From: CANKHA01 sp963731585
Lineage (GTDB): Bacteria; Pseudomonadota; Alphaproteobacteria; Rhizobiales; Xanthobacteraceae
DNA: 64,000 nucleotides
Reading direction: 5' to 3'
NCBI GenBank assembly: GCA_963731585.1
Contig: CAVSWC010000003.1
Coordinates: 992,001-1,056,000, forward strand
In this document: in pieces, positions 36,957-46,757 of the stretch
Position numbering within the stretch: the first letter of the stretch is position 1
How the letters are laid out: the number at the start of each line of letters is the position of its first letter
Made by a program: the position numbers and the translations under genes
The notes under the pieces: generated by a model
Database searches by the model: none
What the model was told of the DNA's origin: nothing
The model's input: only the letters and a program-made list of their open reading frames with translations

Positions 36957-37703
36957 ATGTCCATAGACGTCGTCGACCTACGAAGCTTCTATGCCCATCA
37001 ACTTGGCGTGGTCGCCCGCCGCTTTGTCGGCCGCAGCATCCGCAGGCGCTGGACCGACGCGCGCGCCTTGCGCATGCTCGGCGTCGGCTATCCGACGCCC
37101 TATCTCGGGCTGTTCCGCGAGGAGGCGGAACGCTGCCTCGCCTTCATGCCCGGCACTCAGGGCGTGGTGAAATGGCCCTCGGCGCGGCCCGCGCTGACGG
37201 CGCTGGTGGACGAAAGCGAGATGCCGCTGCCCGATGGCGCCGTCGATCTCGTGTTGCTGGTGCACGCGCTTGAGATGTCGCAGAACCCAACGCAGCTGCT
37301 GCGGGAGGTCTGGCGCGTGTTGTCGGCGGGCGGCAAATTATTGGCGGTCGTGCCGAACCGGCGCGGGCTTTGGGCGCGCATGGACACCACGCCCTTCGGC
37401 CATGGCCGGCCGTATTCGCGCTCGCAGATCATCTATCTGCTGCGGGAAACCTGGTTCACTCCCGTCGGCTGGGACGAAGCGCTTTACGTGCCGCCGATCG
37501 GACGCAAATGGTTTTTGCGCTCGGCGCCGGTATGGGAACGCATCGGTTCGAAACTCTCTGCGCCCTTTTCCGGCGTGCATATCGTGGAGGCGACCAAGCA
37601 GGTCTATCGCGCGCTTCCCGCAGGCAAAGAAAAGCGCCGGCTGGTGCCGGCGCTGGAACCTGCGCTCGCGCCCGCGCCGGGCGGAGCCGCGGGCGCGATC
37701 TGA
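36957..37703 (+). CDS. Class I SAM-dependent methyltransferase
   Basis: An intact 248-residue protein. The usual glycine-rich loop is weak (RMLGVGYPTPYLGLF), but the late motif LPDGAVDLVLLVHALEMSQN and REVWRVLSAGGKLLAVVPNR are typical of Methyltransf_11. A C-terminal region (HIVEATKQVYRALPAGKEKR) is conserved in similar genes next to gloB in this order. The substrate is unknown. Confidence 0.8.
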   Translation: MSIDVVDLRSFYAHQLGVVARRFVGRSIRRRWTDARALRMLGVGYPTPYLGLFREEAERCLAFMPGTQGVVKWPSARPALTALVDESEMPLPDGAVDLVLLVHALEMSQNPTQLLREVWRVLSAGGKLLAVVPNRRGLWARMDTTPFGHGRPYSRSQIIYLLRETWFTPVGWDEALYVPPIGRKWFLRSAPVWERIGSKLSAPFSGVHIVEATKQVYRALPAGKEKRRLVPALEPALAPAPGGAAGAI

Positions 37704-37730
37704 TCGCGCGCCGCTAACTTTAACGGCCAA

Positions 37731-38477
37731 TCATTCGTTGGTGGGGCGCGGCGTCGGCTGGTTGCCGTCGTTGCCCCCTTGCGAGCCCGTTCCCTCGCTG
37801 CGCGGGCCACGATGGCGGCGGCGCCGCCGGTGCATCGGATAGCGGTCGGCTTGGCCCTCGTGACCGTTCTGGCCCTGGCCGCCGGCCTGCGCCTGCGGGG
37901 CGCCACCGGTGATGAAAGGCGGCAAGCCGCCGACATCGCCCTGGCCGTCACCGCCGCCTTGCTGCTGCGGCCGCGGCTGCTCGCGCGGCGGATAGGGCTG
38001 CTGTTGCTCGCGATTGTAATGCGGCTGCTGCTCGCGATTATGCTGCTGCTGTTGCTCGCGCGGCTGGAATTGATTGTCGCGCGGCGGATAGGGAGCCTGC
38101 TGCTCGCGATTGCCATAGCCCGGCTCGCCCTGAGCCTGAAAATCGTCGTCATCGCCGTCGAAGCTTTCCTCGCGCGGCTCGCCGTCAGGGCGCTGGAACG
38201 GCTGCTGCTGGCTTTGGCGGAACTGATCCTGCGCCGCGGCGATCATGCGGAAATAGTGCTCGGCGTGCTGGTAGTAATTCTCGGCCGCCACGGGGTCGCC
38301 GGAAGCCTGCAAATCGCGCGCGAGCTGGATGTATTTCTCCGCAACATGCGAGGCCGTCCCGCGGATTTTCACGTCCGGCCCGTTCGATTCGTAGACCCGC
38401 GTAAGCGGGTTCGAGCTCTTGCCGCGGTTATTGTTGTTACTGCGTCCACGCATGCGTTTGTTCTGACCGTTTCTCAT
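37731..38477 (-). CDS. DUF4167 protein with Gln/Arg-rich tail
   Basis: Starts MRNGQNKRMRGRSNNNNRGK. The DUF4167 domain follows (LTRVYESNGPDVKIRGTASH, VAEKYIQLARDLQASGDPVA, AENYYQHAEHYFRMIAAAQ). The rest, from about residue 95, is low-complexity Gln/Pro/Arg repeats (REQQQQHNREQQPHYN) and a basic end, consistent with RNA binding. It lies downstream of prmC, its usual neighbour. Confidence 0.9.
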   Translation of the reverse strand: MRNGQNKRMRGRSNNNNRGKSSNPLTRVYESNGPDVKIRGTASHVAEKYIQLARDLQASGDPVAAENYYQHAEHYFRMIAAAQDQFRQSQQQPFQRPDGEPREESFDGDDDDFQAQGEPGYGNREQQAPYPPRDNQFQPREQQQQHNREQQPHYNREQQQPYPPREQPRPQQQGGGDGQGDVGGLPPFITGGAPQAQAGGQGQNGHEGQADRYPMHRRRRRHRGPRSEGTGSQGGNDGNQPTPRPTNE

Positions 38478-38890
38478 GATCTGCCTTTTTCGCCACTCCG
38501 ATTTCAGACGCTCTCGCCCTGAAAACCAGCTTTGAGCGCCTTCGAGACTCGAAAGCCCATACGCTCCCCACCGGCCTTGCTCGAGGAGCGCCGACCGAGG
38601 ACTTCCTGAACCTGTGCGATCCGTCTTTGCGATAGCCGCAACAACCCCTGCGCCGCGATCTTCAACGGCAATGGTAAACCCTCATCCGCGCGTCCTTGAT
38701 CGACGTCATGCCGATGCGCGCCTAACCGATGAAGCGTCTGACCCGAATGCGCTGCCGTATCAACGGCTATCTTCGTTCGCCTTTCGCACCGCTCGCCGCA
38801 GAAGCCTCGCTTCGGGCGTTAACGCGTTGCGACCGTCTCGGGTCGATGTCGTAAAAAGAGGCTAGTCGCTCTGAGGGAATAAACCAAGCG
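38478..38890. other. Non-coding gap of about 410 bases between prmC and DUF4167
   Basis: No open frame with coding character was seen on either strand. Several short complementary segments occur. It would be the 5' leader of the DUF4167 mRNA. No known RNA family was recognised. Confidence 0.4.
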
Positions 38891-39791
38891 CTATTTTTCA
38901 CTTTCGGACTGCAGCCTCCGCGCGGCCAGACGCCCCAGAAGAGCGCGGAAATGGCCGCTTAAATCGGGCTTTGGCGCATCCGGCACGATTCCGCCCCGGC
39001 GCATCAGGTCGGCCACCGAGGACGCCTGCCCGGCGCCCAACTCCACCAGCAGAATACCCTTTGGGGCAAGCAGGCAGCCGGCATGCGCCACCACGGCACG
39101 ATAAGCCTCCAGGCCGGATGCACCGCCGTCGAGCGCGAGCCGCGGATCGTAGTTGCGAACTTCCGGATCCAGCCCGGCCATATCGCCGCTCGCGATATAG
39201 GGCGGATTGGAGATAATAAGATCGAACGGCCCGCGCAGGGCCGAGCCATAATCGCAGGCGGCAAAATACGCGCGCGATCCGGCACCAAGACGGATGGCAT
39301 TGTCGCGCGCGACCGCAAGCGCGCAGACACTGATGTCGGTGCCGATACCCACGGCATTGGGAAACTCCGACAACAGCGCGAGCAACAGTGCGCCAGTGCC
39401 GGTGCCGAAATCCGCGATGCGAAGCGCAGGCGAGCGGTCGGGAATGGCCGCGAGCGCCGCCTCCACCAAAGTTTCGGTTTCCGGCCGGGGCACCAGGGTT
39501 GCGGGCGTGACCCTAAATTCCAGCCCCCAGAATTCCTTGCGGCCTACAATGCGCGCCACCGGCTCATGCGCCAGCCGGCGGGCGGCGAGGTCGCGGATGG
39601 CGGAAACTTCGTCGGCGCTCAGCCGGCGGTCTCCGTTGGAGGCAAGCGCCGGTGTGATCGAGGCCAAGCGCATGGCCGACCAGCAGGCGCGCGTCGAGGT
39701 CGGGAGAATCCAGGCGGCCATCGCGGAATGCCTGCGCCAGCACGCGCCGCGCCGCGGCGATCGGCATCCCCGGCACAAGCCCGGGAAGCAT
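38891..39791 (-). CDS. prmC: Release factor glutamine methyltransferase (frameshifted)
   Basis: Methylates the Gln of the GGQ motif of release factors. The start is ATG 39791 (or GTG 39797), overlapping the prfA stop. The N-domain (VLAQAFRDGRLDSPDLDARL, LLVGHALGLDHT) shifts near 39650 into LSADEVSAIRDLAARRLAHE. The catalytic domain has RIADFGTGTGALLLALLSEF and the diagnostic IISNPPYIASGD. The coupling with prfA is the usual arrangement. Confidence 0.93.
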
Positions 39792-39793
39792 TG

Positions 39794-40873
39794 TCACGAT
39801 GTCTTATCCTGCGCCGCCAGCAATTCTGCCTGATGCTCGGTGGTCAGCGCCTGAATGATTTCATCCAGCGCTTCGCCCTCGATGATCTGCGGCAATTTGT
39901 AGAGCGTGAGATTGATGCGGTGATCGCTGACGCGGCCTTGCGGAAAATTGTAGGTGCGGATCCGCTCGGAACGGTCGCCGGAGCCGATCTGGCCCTTGCG
40001 GTCGGCGGCGCGGGCCGAATCGAGCTTGGTGCGTTCCAGGTCGTAAAGCTTGGCCCGCAACATGGCCATCGCCGTTGCCTTGTTCTTGTGCTGCGAGCGC
40101 TCGGCCTGCACGTAAATGACGACGCCGCTCGGAATATGCGTCACCCGAATGGCGGATTCGGTCTTGTTGACGTGTTGGCCGCCGGCGCCGCTTGACCGCA
40201 TGGTGTCGATCTTCAGGTCGGCATCGTTGATCTTGACGTCGACTTCCTCCGCCTCCGGCAGCACCGCGACGGTGGCAGCTGAGGTGTGGATGCGCCCTTG
40301 CGTCTCGGTGTTGGGCACGCGTTGCACGCGGTGCACGCCGGATTCGAATTTCAGCTTGGCGAAGGGGCCGCGGCCGCTGATTTCCGCGATAATTTCCTTG
40401 TAACCGCCGGCGGTGCCGTCGCTCGCCGAAACCACCTCCACCTTCCAGCCATGCTTGGCGGCATAGCGCTCATACATGCGGAACAGGTCGCCGGCGAATA
40501 GCGAAGCCTCATCGCCGCCGGTGCCGGCGCGGATTTCCAGAATGACGTTGCGCTCGTCCATGGCATCTTTCGGGACCAGCGCAAGCCGGACTTGTTGCGC
40601 GAGCTGGTCGCGACGTTCCTGCAATGCGCTTTTCTCGCTTTCCGCCAGGGCCCGCATCTCGGGATCGGTCGTGGGATCGTCGACAAGCGCATCGATTTCA
40701 GCAAGTTCGCGACTGGCGGCGCGATAGGCGTTGATGGATTCGACGACAGGCCCGAGCTCGGAGAATTCGCGCGACAGCTTCACAAAAGTATCGGAATTGT
40801 GCGGGCTCGCGAGTGCGGCCTGCACTTCCGCATAGCGCGTCAATAAGGCGTCGAGTTTCTGTTCAGGGAGCAT
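39794..40873 (-). CDS. prfA: Peptide chain release factor 1
   Basis: Recognises UAA and UAG and triggers peptide release. From ATG 40873 (MLPEQKLDALLTRYAEVQAA) it has 359 residues. The peptidyl hydrolysis motif is SSGAGGQHVNKTESA. The region around RVPNTETQGRIHTSAATVAV is standard. The frame is intact. Its stop overlaps the prmC start. Confidence 0.97.
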   Translation of the reverse strand: MLPEQKLDALLTRYAEVQAALASPHNSDTFVKLSREFSELGPVVESINAYRAASRELAEIDALVDDPTTDPEMRALAESEKSALQERRDQLAQQVRLALVPKDAMDERNVILEIRAGTGGDEASLFAGDLFRMYERYAAKHGWKVEVVSASDGTAGGYKEIIAEISGRGPFAKLKFESGVHRVQRVPNTETQGRIHTSAATVAVLPEAEEVDVKINDADLKIDTMRSSGAGGQHVNKTESAIRVTHIPSGVVIYVQAERSQHKNKATAMAMLRAKLYDLERTKLDSARAADRKGQIGSGDRSERIRTYNFPQGRVSDHRINLTLYKLPQIIEGEALDEIIQALTTEHQAELLAAQDKTS

Positions 40874-40927
40874 TTGCTCTTGTCTCAATAAGGATAAGGG
40901 CGGGCGTGAGCAACATACGGTGCGTCG

Positions 40928-43195
40928 CTACAACTGCAGGCCTTCCAATTCGGCGAAAGCCTGCAGCCGCTGGCGGATCGGCACGCTGCCGGCCGGGCTG
41001 TCGACCAGCGGATCGAGCAATTTCGTTGCCTTGCGGGCGTCGAGCTCGAGCAACATGGCTTTCACCGGACCGAGCGCCGAGGGGGTCACCGAGAGCGAAT
41101 GGTAGCCGAGGGCGACCAGCGCCAAGGCTCCGATCGGTTGCGACGCCAGTTCGCCGCACAGCGTCACCGGCTTGTTATGCTTGCGTCCAGCCTGCGCGAT
41201 GGCGCGCAAGGCCCGCAACATCGGCGCCGACAGGGGATCGAAGCGTTGCGACACGCGCGCATTGCCGCGGTCTGCTGCATAGAGGAATTGCAAGAGGTCG
41301 TTGGAGCCGACCGAGAGGAAATCCGCACGTTCCAGCAGTTCGTCGAGCTGGAAAAGAAGCGAAGGGACTTCCAGCATGGTCCCGACTTCCACCAGCTCGG
41401 GCAAAGCATGTCCGTGCTTGCGCAAATGCGTCAGTTCGTATTCGACCAGCCGCTTGGCCTCGTCGAATTCGTCCACCGTCGCGACCATCGGAAACATCAG
41501 CTTCAACGCGCGCCCGCCGCCGGCCTTCAGCAGCGCGCGGATCTGGATGCGCAGGAGCCCCGGCCGGTCGAGCCCCAGCCGGATCGCGCGCCAGCCAAGC
41601 GCCGGGTTCTCCTCCTCGAAGGAACGCATATAGGGCAGCACCTTGTCGCCGCCGATGTCGAGGGTGCGGAAAGTCACCGGGCGCTCCCCGGCGGCATCGA
41701 GCACCGCGCGGTAGAGCGTGAGCTGCTCGCTGGTGCGCGGAAAATTCGGCGAGACCATGAACTGCAATTCGGTACGGAACAGGCCGATCCCGGCCGCGCC
41801 GGTCTCCTCGATATGCGGCAGGTCGATCACCAGGCCGGCGTTCAGCATCAACGTGACCGGCTGGCCGTCCTTGGTGACGCAGGGCTGCTCGCGCAACGCG
41901 CGGTATTGCGCCTGCTTGCGCGCGCGCAAGCGCACGCGCTCGACATAAGCGTTCTCCACTTCGGCGGAGGGACGCACATGGACCTCGCCGCTGGTCCCGT
42001 CGACGATAATCGCGTCGCCGGAATCGACCAGGTTGATGGCATTGGCGATCTCCCCCACGGCCGGGATGCCGAGCGCACGCGCCACAATGGAGACATGCGA
42101 GGTCGGCCCGCCTTCCTCCAGCACCAGGCCGCGCAGGCGCTTGCGGTCATAGTCGAGCAGCGCGGCGGGGCCCATGGCGCGGGCTACGATCACGGCATTC
42201 TCCGGCAGCTGTTCGCGTGCGGGCGCGTGATCGCGACCCATCAATTGCCGCATCAGCCGGTTGGCAAGATCGTCGAGGTCGTGCAGGCGGTCGCGCAGAT
42301 AAGGATCGGTCTGCCGCAGCATGCGCGCGCGGGTGTCTGACTGGACGCGCTCTACGGCGGCTTCGGCGGTGAGTCCGGTCGCCACCGCCTCATGCATGCG
42401 GCGCATCCAGCCCTGGTCATGGGCGAACATGCGATAGGCTTCGAGCACGTCGCGATGTTCGCCGCCGTCAACCACATCGCCGCGCTCGAGCATCAGATCG
42501 AGATCGGCGCGCACGGCGGCAATGGCATCGTCCAGGCGCTTTTGTTCTGTCTGCACGTCATCGGCGATGAAATTGGTCACCACCACGCGGGGCTCATGCA
42601 GCACGACATGGCCGAGCGCCAGGCCTTCCGCCAGCGCGCTGCCGACAAGCCTCAGCGCATGATGCGCGGCCGGTTCGGCGCCGGGCTTGGCGAGTGCGGA
42701 AAGCTCGCCCGAAGCGATCATCTCCGCCAGCACCATGGCCGTGGTTTGCAGCGCCTCCTCTTCCTCCTCGGAATAGGTGCGCCGCGCGCGGTTCTGCACC
42801 ACCAGTACGCCGAGCGTGTTGCCCGCGCGCAGGATCGGCACGCCGAGGAAGGAATGGTAGATCTCTTCGCCGGTCTCCGGCCGATAGGAGAAGGCCGGAT
42901 GCTCGTGCGCCTCCGACAGGTTGATGGAGGTGGCCTCGCGCGCCACCAGGCCGACCAGGCCTTCATCGACGTCCATGACGGTCATGTGGACGGCCTGCCG
43001 GTTCAGGCCTTCGGTGGCATAGAGCTCGAGTGTGTTGTCCACGCGCAGCACGTAGACGGAACACACCTCCGCCACCATGTTGGCGGCGATCAGCACCACA
43101 ATCTTGTCCAGGCGTTCCTGCGCGCTGACCGGCTCCGCCATCACCTCGCGAAGCCGGCGCAACAATACGCGCGGACCACCGAGCGCGCCTCGCAT
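40928..43195 (-). CDS. ptsP: Phosphoenolpyruvate-protein phosphotransferase PtsP (EI-Ntr)
   Basis: First enzyme of the nitrogen PTS, passing phosphate from PEP to NPr. The N-terminal GAF domain is clear (VYVLRVDNTLELYATEGLN, GVPILRAGNTLGVLVVQN). The phosphohistidine region is GGPTSHVSIVARALGIPAVG. The PEP-binding barrel includes GIGLFRTELQFM, FRTLDIGGDKVLPYM and VTLCGELASQPIGALALVAL. 755 residues, intact. It is upstream of prfA on the same strand and downstream of lysC. Confidence 0.96.
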   Translation of the reverse strand: MRGALGGPRVLLRRLREVMAEPVSAQERLDKIVVLIAANMVAEVCSVYVLRVDNTLELYATEGLNRQAVHMTVMDVDEGLVGLVAREATSINLSEAHEHPAFSYRPETGEEIYHSFLGVPILRAGNTLGVLVVQNRARRTYSEEEEEALQTTAMVLAEMIASGELSALAKPGAEPAAHHALRLVGSALAEGLALGHVVLHEPRVVVTNFIADDVQTEQKRLDDAIAAVRADLDLMLERGDVVDGGEHRDVLEAYRMFAHDQGWMRRMHEAVATGLTAEAAVERVQSDTRARMLRQTDPYLRDRLHDLDDLANRLMRQLMGRDHAPAREQLPENAVIVARAMGPAALLDYDRKRLRGLVLEEGGPTSHVSIVARALGIPAVGEIANAINLVDSGDAIIVDGTSGEVHVRPSAEVENAYVERVRLRARKQAQYRALREQPCVTKDGQPVTLMLNAGLVIDLPHIEETGAAGIGLFRTELQFMVSPNFPRTSEQLTLYRAVLDAAGERPVTFRTLDIGGDKVLPYMRSFEEENPALGWRAIRLGLDRPGLLRIQIRALLKAGGGRALKLMFPMVATVDEFDEAKRLVEYELTHLRKHGHALPELVEVGTMLEVPSLLFQLDELLERADFLSVGSNDLLQFLYAADRGNARVSQRFDPLSAPMLRALRAIAQAGRKHNKPVTLCGELASQPIGALALVALGYHSLSVTPSALGPVKAMLLELDARKATKLLDPLVDSPAGSVPIRQRLQAFAELEGLQL

Positions 43196-43312
43196 GGCGT
43201 GAGGTCCTCTACCCGATCTCCCGCAGCTGTTTAGCTGCGGCGCAAACTGAAAGGAAAAGCCCGCGGCTCCGGCGATCCACGGAATCTCCTAGCGCGCGAT
43301 CAGCAAAAGTGG

Positions 43313-43382
43313 GTACCGGTTTTGCGTAAGCAATCAAGGTTGCGCAGATTGCGTACACTTATCTGCTGTTCGCGCGCTAACT
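43313..43382 (-). repeat. Intergenic repeat, family C copy 1
   Basis: On the minus strand GCGCGCGAACAGCAGATAAG, then TGTACGCAATCTGCGCAACC, then TTACGCAAAACCGGTACCC aligns with 60432-60499 on the plus strand at about 80% by eye. Confidence 0.7.
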
Positions 43383-43392
43383 CTCAAACTGG

Positions 43393-43442
43393 CGCATGAT
43401 CTTACCCGAAAACCGGTTCCCACTTTTCGGGATCATGCGCTT
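43393..43442. repeat. Palindromic repeat, family B copy 2
   Basis: GCGCATGATCTTACCCGAAA ... TTTTCGGGATCATGCGC. Same outer arms as 26925-26985 with compensating changes inside the stem. Confidence 0.8.
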
Positions 43443-43520
43443 TAGGTCATAGCCAATCGGGGATGCAAACTGCAAGCCAAAGGCCCCAGACACCGCTGAA
43501 AGGCAGGCTGCAGCTCGATT

Positions 43521-44780
43521 TTAGGCGCTTGCCTTATCCAGCCCATAGAGGGCGTGCAGGGTGCGGACGGCCAATTCGGTGTAGGCGGCGTCGATCAAGA
43601 GCGAGAACTTGATCTCCGAGGTGGTGATGGCGCGGATGTTGATATTGCGCTCGGCCAGCGCCTTGAAGGCCTCCGCCGCCACGCCCGCATGGCTGCGCAT
43701 GCCGAAGCCGATCACGGAAATCTTGGCCACGTCGGTGGCGCCGTCGAGCCGCTCATAGCCGATCTCGCCCTTCGCCTTGGCCAGAACGTCGTTGGCCCGG
43801 ACATAGTCCGCCTCCGGCACCGTGAAGGTCAGGTCGGTGGTCGCGCCGTTCTCGGAGACATTCTGCACGATCATGTCGACGTTGATATTGGCCTGCGCCA
43901 GCCGGCCGAAAATGGCCGCGGCCACGCCGGGCTTGTCCTGCACGCGGCGGATGGAAATCTGCGCCTCGTCCTTGGAGAAGGCGATGCCGGTGACGATGTG
44001 CTGCTCCACGATCTCCTCCTCAAAACAGATCAGGGTTCCCGGCGGCTCCGCGCGCGGGTCGATGTCCTCCGGCTTGTCGAAGCTGGAGCGGACGAAAATC
44101 CGCACCTGGCGCATGGCGCCGAGTTCGACCGCGCGCACCTGCAAAACCTTGGCGCCGAGCGAAGCCAGTTCCAGCATTTCCTCGAAGGCGACCTTGGCCA
44201 GCCTGCGGGCGCGCGGAACCACGCGGGGGTCGGTCGTATAGACGCCGTCGACATCGGTATAGATGTCGCAGCGGTCGGCCTGGACCGCGGCCGCGATCGC
44301 AACTGCGGAAGTATCGGAGCCGCCGCGGCCGAGCGTGGTGATGCGGCCGGTCTCCTGATGGACGCCCTGGAAGCCGGAGATCACCGCCACTTCCTTTCGC
44401 TCCTTGAACCGCTTGACGATCTCGGCGCCGTTGATGTCGAGGATGCGGGCGGAGCCATGCGCGTCGCTGGTCAGGATCGGCAATTGCCAGCCCTGCCACG
44501 AACGCGCGTTGACGCCCATCTCCTGCAAGGCGATGGCCAGCAGACCGGAGGCAACCTGCTCGCCGGAAGCGACCACGACGTCGTATTCCCGTGCGTCATG
44601 CAGCGCCGCCGCCTCGCGGCACCACTCCACCAGCCTGTTGGTGGCGCCGGCCATGGCGGAAACCACCACCGCGACCTCATGCCCGGCGTCCGTCTCCCGC
44701 TTCACATGGCGGGCGACGTTGCGGATGCGGTCGATATCGGCGACGGAGGTACCGCCGAATTTCATGACAAGACGGCTCAT
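43521..44780 (-). CDS. lysC: Aspartate kinase
   Basis: Phosphorylates aspartate, the first step to lysine, threonine and methionine. From ATG 44780 (MSRLVMKFGGTSVADIDRIR) it has 419 residues. The kinase motifs KFGGTSVAD and TTLGRGGSDTSAVAIAAAV are present. The C-terminal two ACT domains (VAAAIFGRLAQANINVDMIV, AFKALAERNINIRAITTSEI) indicate feedback control by end products. An in-frame ATG at 44852 gives a non-homologous extension and was rejected. Confidence 0.96.
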   Translation of the reverse strand: MSRLVMKFGGTSVADIDRIRNVARHVKRETDAGHEVAVVVSAMAGATNRLVEWCREAAALHDAREYDVVVASGEQVASGLLAIALQEMGVNARSWQGWQLPILTSDAHGSARILDINGAEIVKRFKERKEVAVISGFQGVHQETGRITTLGRGGSDTSAVAIAAAVQADRCDIYTDVDGVYTTDPRVVPRARRLAKVAFEEMLELASLGAKVLQVRAVELGAMRQVRIFVRSSFDKPEDIDPRAEPPGTLICFEEEIVEQHIVTGIAFSKDEAQISIRRVQDKPGVAAAIFGRLAQANINVDMIVQNVSENGATTDLTFTVPEADYVRANDVLAKAKGEIGYERLDGATDVAKISVIGFGMRSHAGVAAEAFKALAERNINIRAITTSEIKFSLLIDAAYTELAVRTLHALYGLDKASA

Positions 44781-44868
44781 GCGGGCGATTTTTTCTTCAG
44801 TTTCCGGCCGGAAAAGGCGGCTATACATACCGGCGCTGTCAGATTGCCGCAACCGCAGCCCTTTCTTT

Positions 44869-45010
44869 CCCTCTCCCCTTGCGGGAGAGGGTGCCCGAGC
44901 GATAGCGAGGGCGGGTGAGGGGGCTTTTTCGGCGATATCGAGTTCCGCCCCTCACCCGGCTCGCGCCAGCTACGCTCGCGCTCGCCACCCTCTCCCGCGA
45001 GGGAGAGGGA
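44869..45010. repeat. Long inverted repeat, family D
   Basis: CCCTCTCCCCTTGCGGGAGA at one end and CTCTCCCGCGAGGGAGAGGG at the other, with CCTCACCC/GGGTGAGG arms inside. It fills the divergent gap between lysC and ubiG. Related pieces occur at 16451, 33945, 45786, 49199 and 49558. Confidence 0.8.
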
Positions 45011-45024
45011 AACAGGAGCCGCCA

Positions 45025-45776
45025 GTGGTCGGACAAACCAAATCCACCGTCGATGCCGCCGAAGTCGAGCGGTTCTCCCGGCTGGCCGCCGACCTGGTGG
45101 AATCCGCGCGGCCCGATGGCGCCCCTGCACAAGTTCAACCCGGTGCGGCTGGCCTATATCCGCGACCAGGCGGCGATGCATTTTCAGCGCGACCCCAAAC
45201 GGCTCGACTGCCTCGACGGCCTGCGCATCCTCGATATCGGCTGCGGCGGCGGGCTGCTATCCGAGCCGCTGGCGCGCATCGGGGCGGAGGTGGTCGGCGC
45301 CGATCCGGCCGCCAACAATATCGAGGTGGCGAAGCTGCATGCCGCCGGAGACCGGCGTGGCCGTGGACTACCGCTCCACCACCGCCGAGGCGCTGGCCGA
45401 CGCCGGCGAGCGCTTCGACATCGTGCTGGCCATGGAAGTCGTCGAGCACGTCACCGACGTGAACCTGTTCGTCCGCCGCTGCGCCGAAATGGTGAGGCCG
45501 GGCGGGCTGATGATCACCGCCACGCTCAACCGCACGCTGAAGGCCTTCGCGCTCGCCATCGTCGGGGCGGAATATGTGCTGCGCTGGCTGCCGCGCGGCA
45601 CGCATCAATGGGACAAATTCGTCACGCCGCAGGAACTGGAATCCGCGCTGCAGGCCGGCGGGCTGCGCCGCATCGGCGAAAGCGGCGTGATCTACAATCT
45701 GCTCGCCGATAAATGGCAGCTCTCGCCCGACATGGACGTGAACTACCTGATCACGGCGGAGCGGCCGGCGTCGTGA
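45025..45776 (+). CDS. ubiG: Ubiquinone biosynthesis O-methyltransferase UbiG (two frameshifts)
   Basis: Performs both O-methylations in ubiquinone synthesis. GTG 45025 follows a clear AGGAGCC site. The N-terminus VDAAEVERFSRLAADLVES shifts near 45115 into APLHKFNPVRLAYIRDQAAM. The SAM motif is LDIGCGGGLLSEPLARIGAE. A second shift near 45345 leads to DYRSTTAEALADAGERFDIV, VVEHVTDVNLF and a C-terminus ending MDVNYLITAERPAS. This arrangement is diagnostic for UbiG. It is divergent from lysC, a common context. Confidence 0.9.
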
Positions 45777-45785
45777 CGCGGGCTT

Positions 45786-45898
45786 GCTTTCATCTGCTCC
45801 GCCGCATGCGGGGAGAGGTCGACGACGGAGTGCGTCGGGTGACGGGGCAGCTCGCCGCGATCCATCGCGCCCTCAGCTCCGTAAGCGCGGGAGAGGGA
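45786..45898. repeat. Family D-like repeat, degenerate
   Basis: Contains GGGGAGAGGTCGACGACGGA, then GTGCGTCGGGTGACGGGGC, and ends GTAAGCGCGGGAGAGGGAG, the usual order of blocks in family D but imperfect. It separates ubiG from the DMT transporter remnant. Confidence 0.55.
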
Positions 45899-45899
45899 G

Positions 45900-46757
45900 A
45901 TGACGATTGCTTGGTTCTTCACGCTGGTCGCGCCTGCGCAGTTGCGCAATGCGACGCAGCGCATCTCACCGCGGCGACTCGGCACCGCTGGCGCGACGCA
46001 GGTGCGGTTTTTCTTCGGCGTGCCTTGGTCTCTCTTGCTCGTCGCGGGCTGCTCGCGACCGGCGCGCCGCTGCCGCGCTGCGCGGCGTTTATGGGCTGGA
46101 TCCTGCTCGGCGGTGGCGGACCGCCGCCTCCCTGATGCTGACGCGATGAACGGCGCTCGTTGCTGGTCTACGCCTATATCAAGACCGAATGCAGGTCGCG
46201 GTCGACCTGCTAGGTCACGCTGCCGATGGCGGTCGCGATCCTGATCGCGACGGCCGGCGTTGATCATGGCGCATCGCAGCGGCTCGATGCGCGAAGGGGC
46301 TGAAGCCGACACTGCTCGGGCTTGCCGCCGGCGCGGATGTTCGGGCTTTCCGCAATTGGATTCCGCGGCGCGATCCTCACCCTGAAGCGATGCCAGCTAT
46401 GTCATGGCGGCGTCCTACAGCGTCGTGATGGGGCTGGCGCTGCAGGCGGTGCTGCTGTCGACTATGGGCTGGTAGGCTGCGGCAGTCCCGCGCGTCATGC
46501 GCATCATGCGCGACTGGCGGCCGTCGCTGCTGGCGGGCTTTCTCGGCGCCGTTCGCGTCGCTGTTCTGGTTTCTGGCCTTCGCGCTCGCCACCGCGGCGA
46601 GCGTGCGCACGCTGGCGTTGGTCGAGGTGCTGTTCGCGCAGGCGATCTCGATCTTCGGCTTCAGGCAGCGCACGACCCGCGCGAAGCTGGGCAGCATTGA
46701 TCGTCTGGAGTCGGCCTGCTGATTGACGCGCTTCTGCTAGTGAAACGATTTGATTAG
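45900..46757 (+). pseudogene. DMT superfamily (EamA) transporter, heavily frameshifted
   Basis: Starts MTIAWFFTLVAPAQ at ATG 45900 after GGAGAGGGAG. Reading across all three frames gives a complete EamA-like series: RFFFGVPWSLLL, FMGWILLG, YAYIKTE, AVAILIATAGV, GLAAGA-type helices, FGLSAIGFRGAILTLK, YVMAASYSVVMGLALQAVLL, RVMRIMRDWRPSLLAGFLGA, LFWFLAFALATAASVRTLAL, VEVLFAQAISIFGFRQRTTR and GVGLLIDALL, stop near 46757. At least eight indels are needed. Either it is decayed or this stretch is badly sequenced; the neighbours suggest the latter. Confidence 0.7.

Larger units (their letters stand above)
43196..43520. other. Gap between ptsP and lysC, largely repeat-derived
   Basis: About 325 bases with no gene. 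It holds a family C repeat (43313-43382) and a family B palindrome (43393-43442). The remainder, next to ptsP, showed nothing recognisable. Confidence 0.6.

Noticed and set aside
37731..38477. Long plus-strand open frame (37779-38522) rich in Leu/Ala
   Set aside because: It is the antisense shadow of the Gln/Arg-rich tail of DUF4167, whose N-terminal domain is recognisable on the minus strand.
38600..38860. tmRNA, RNase P RNA or SRP RNA in the DUF4167 leader
   Set aside because: None of the conserved cores of these RNAs (tag codons, P4 bases, GGAAG-type SRP loop) could be seen.
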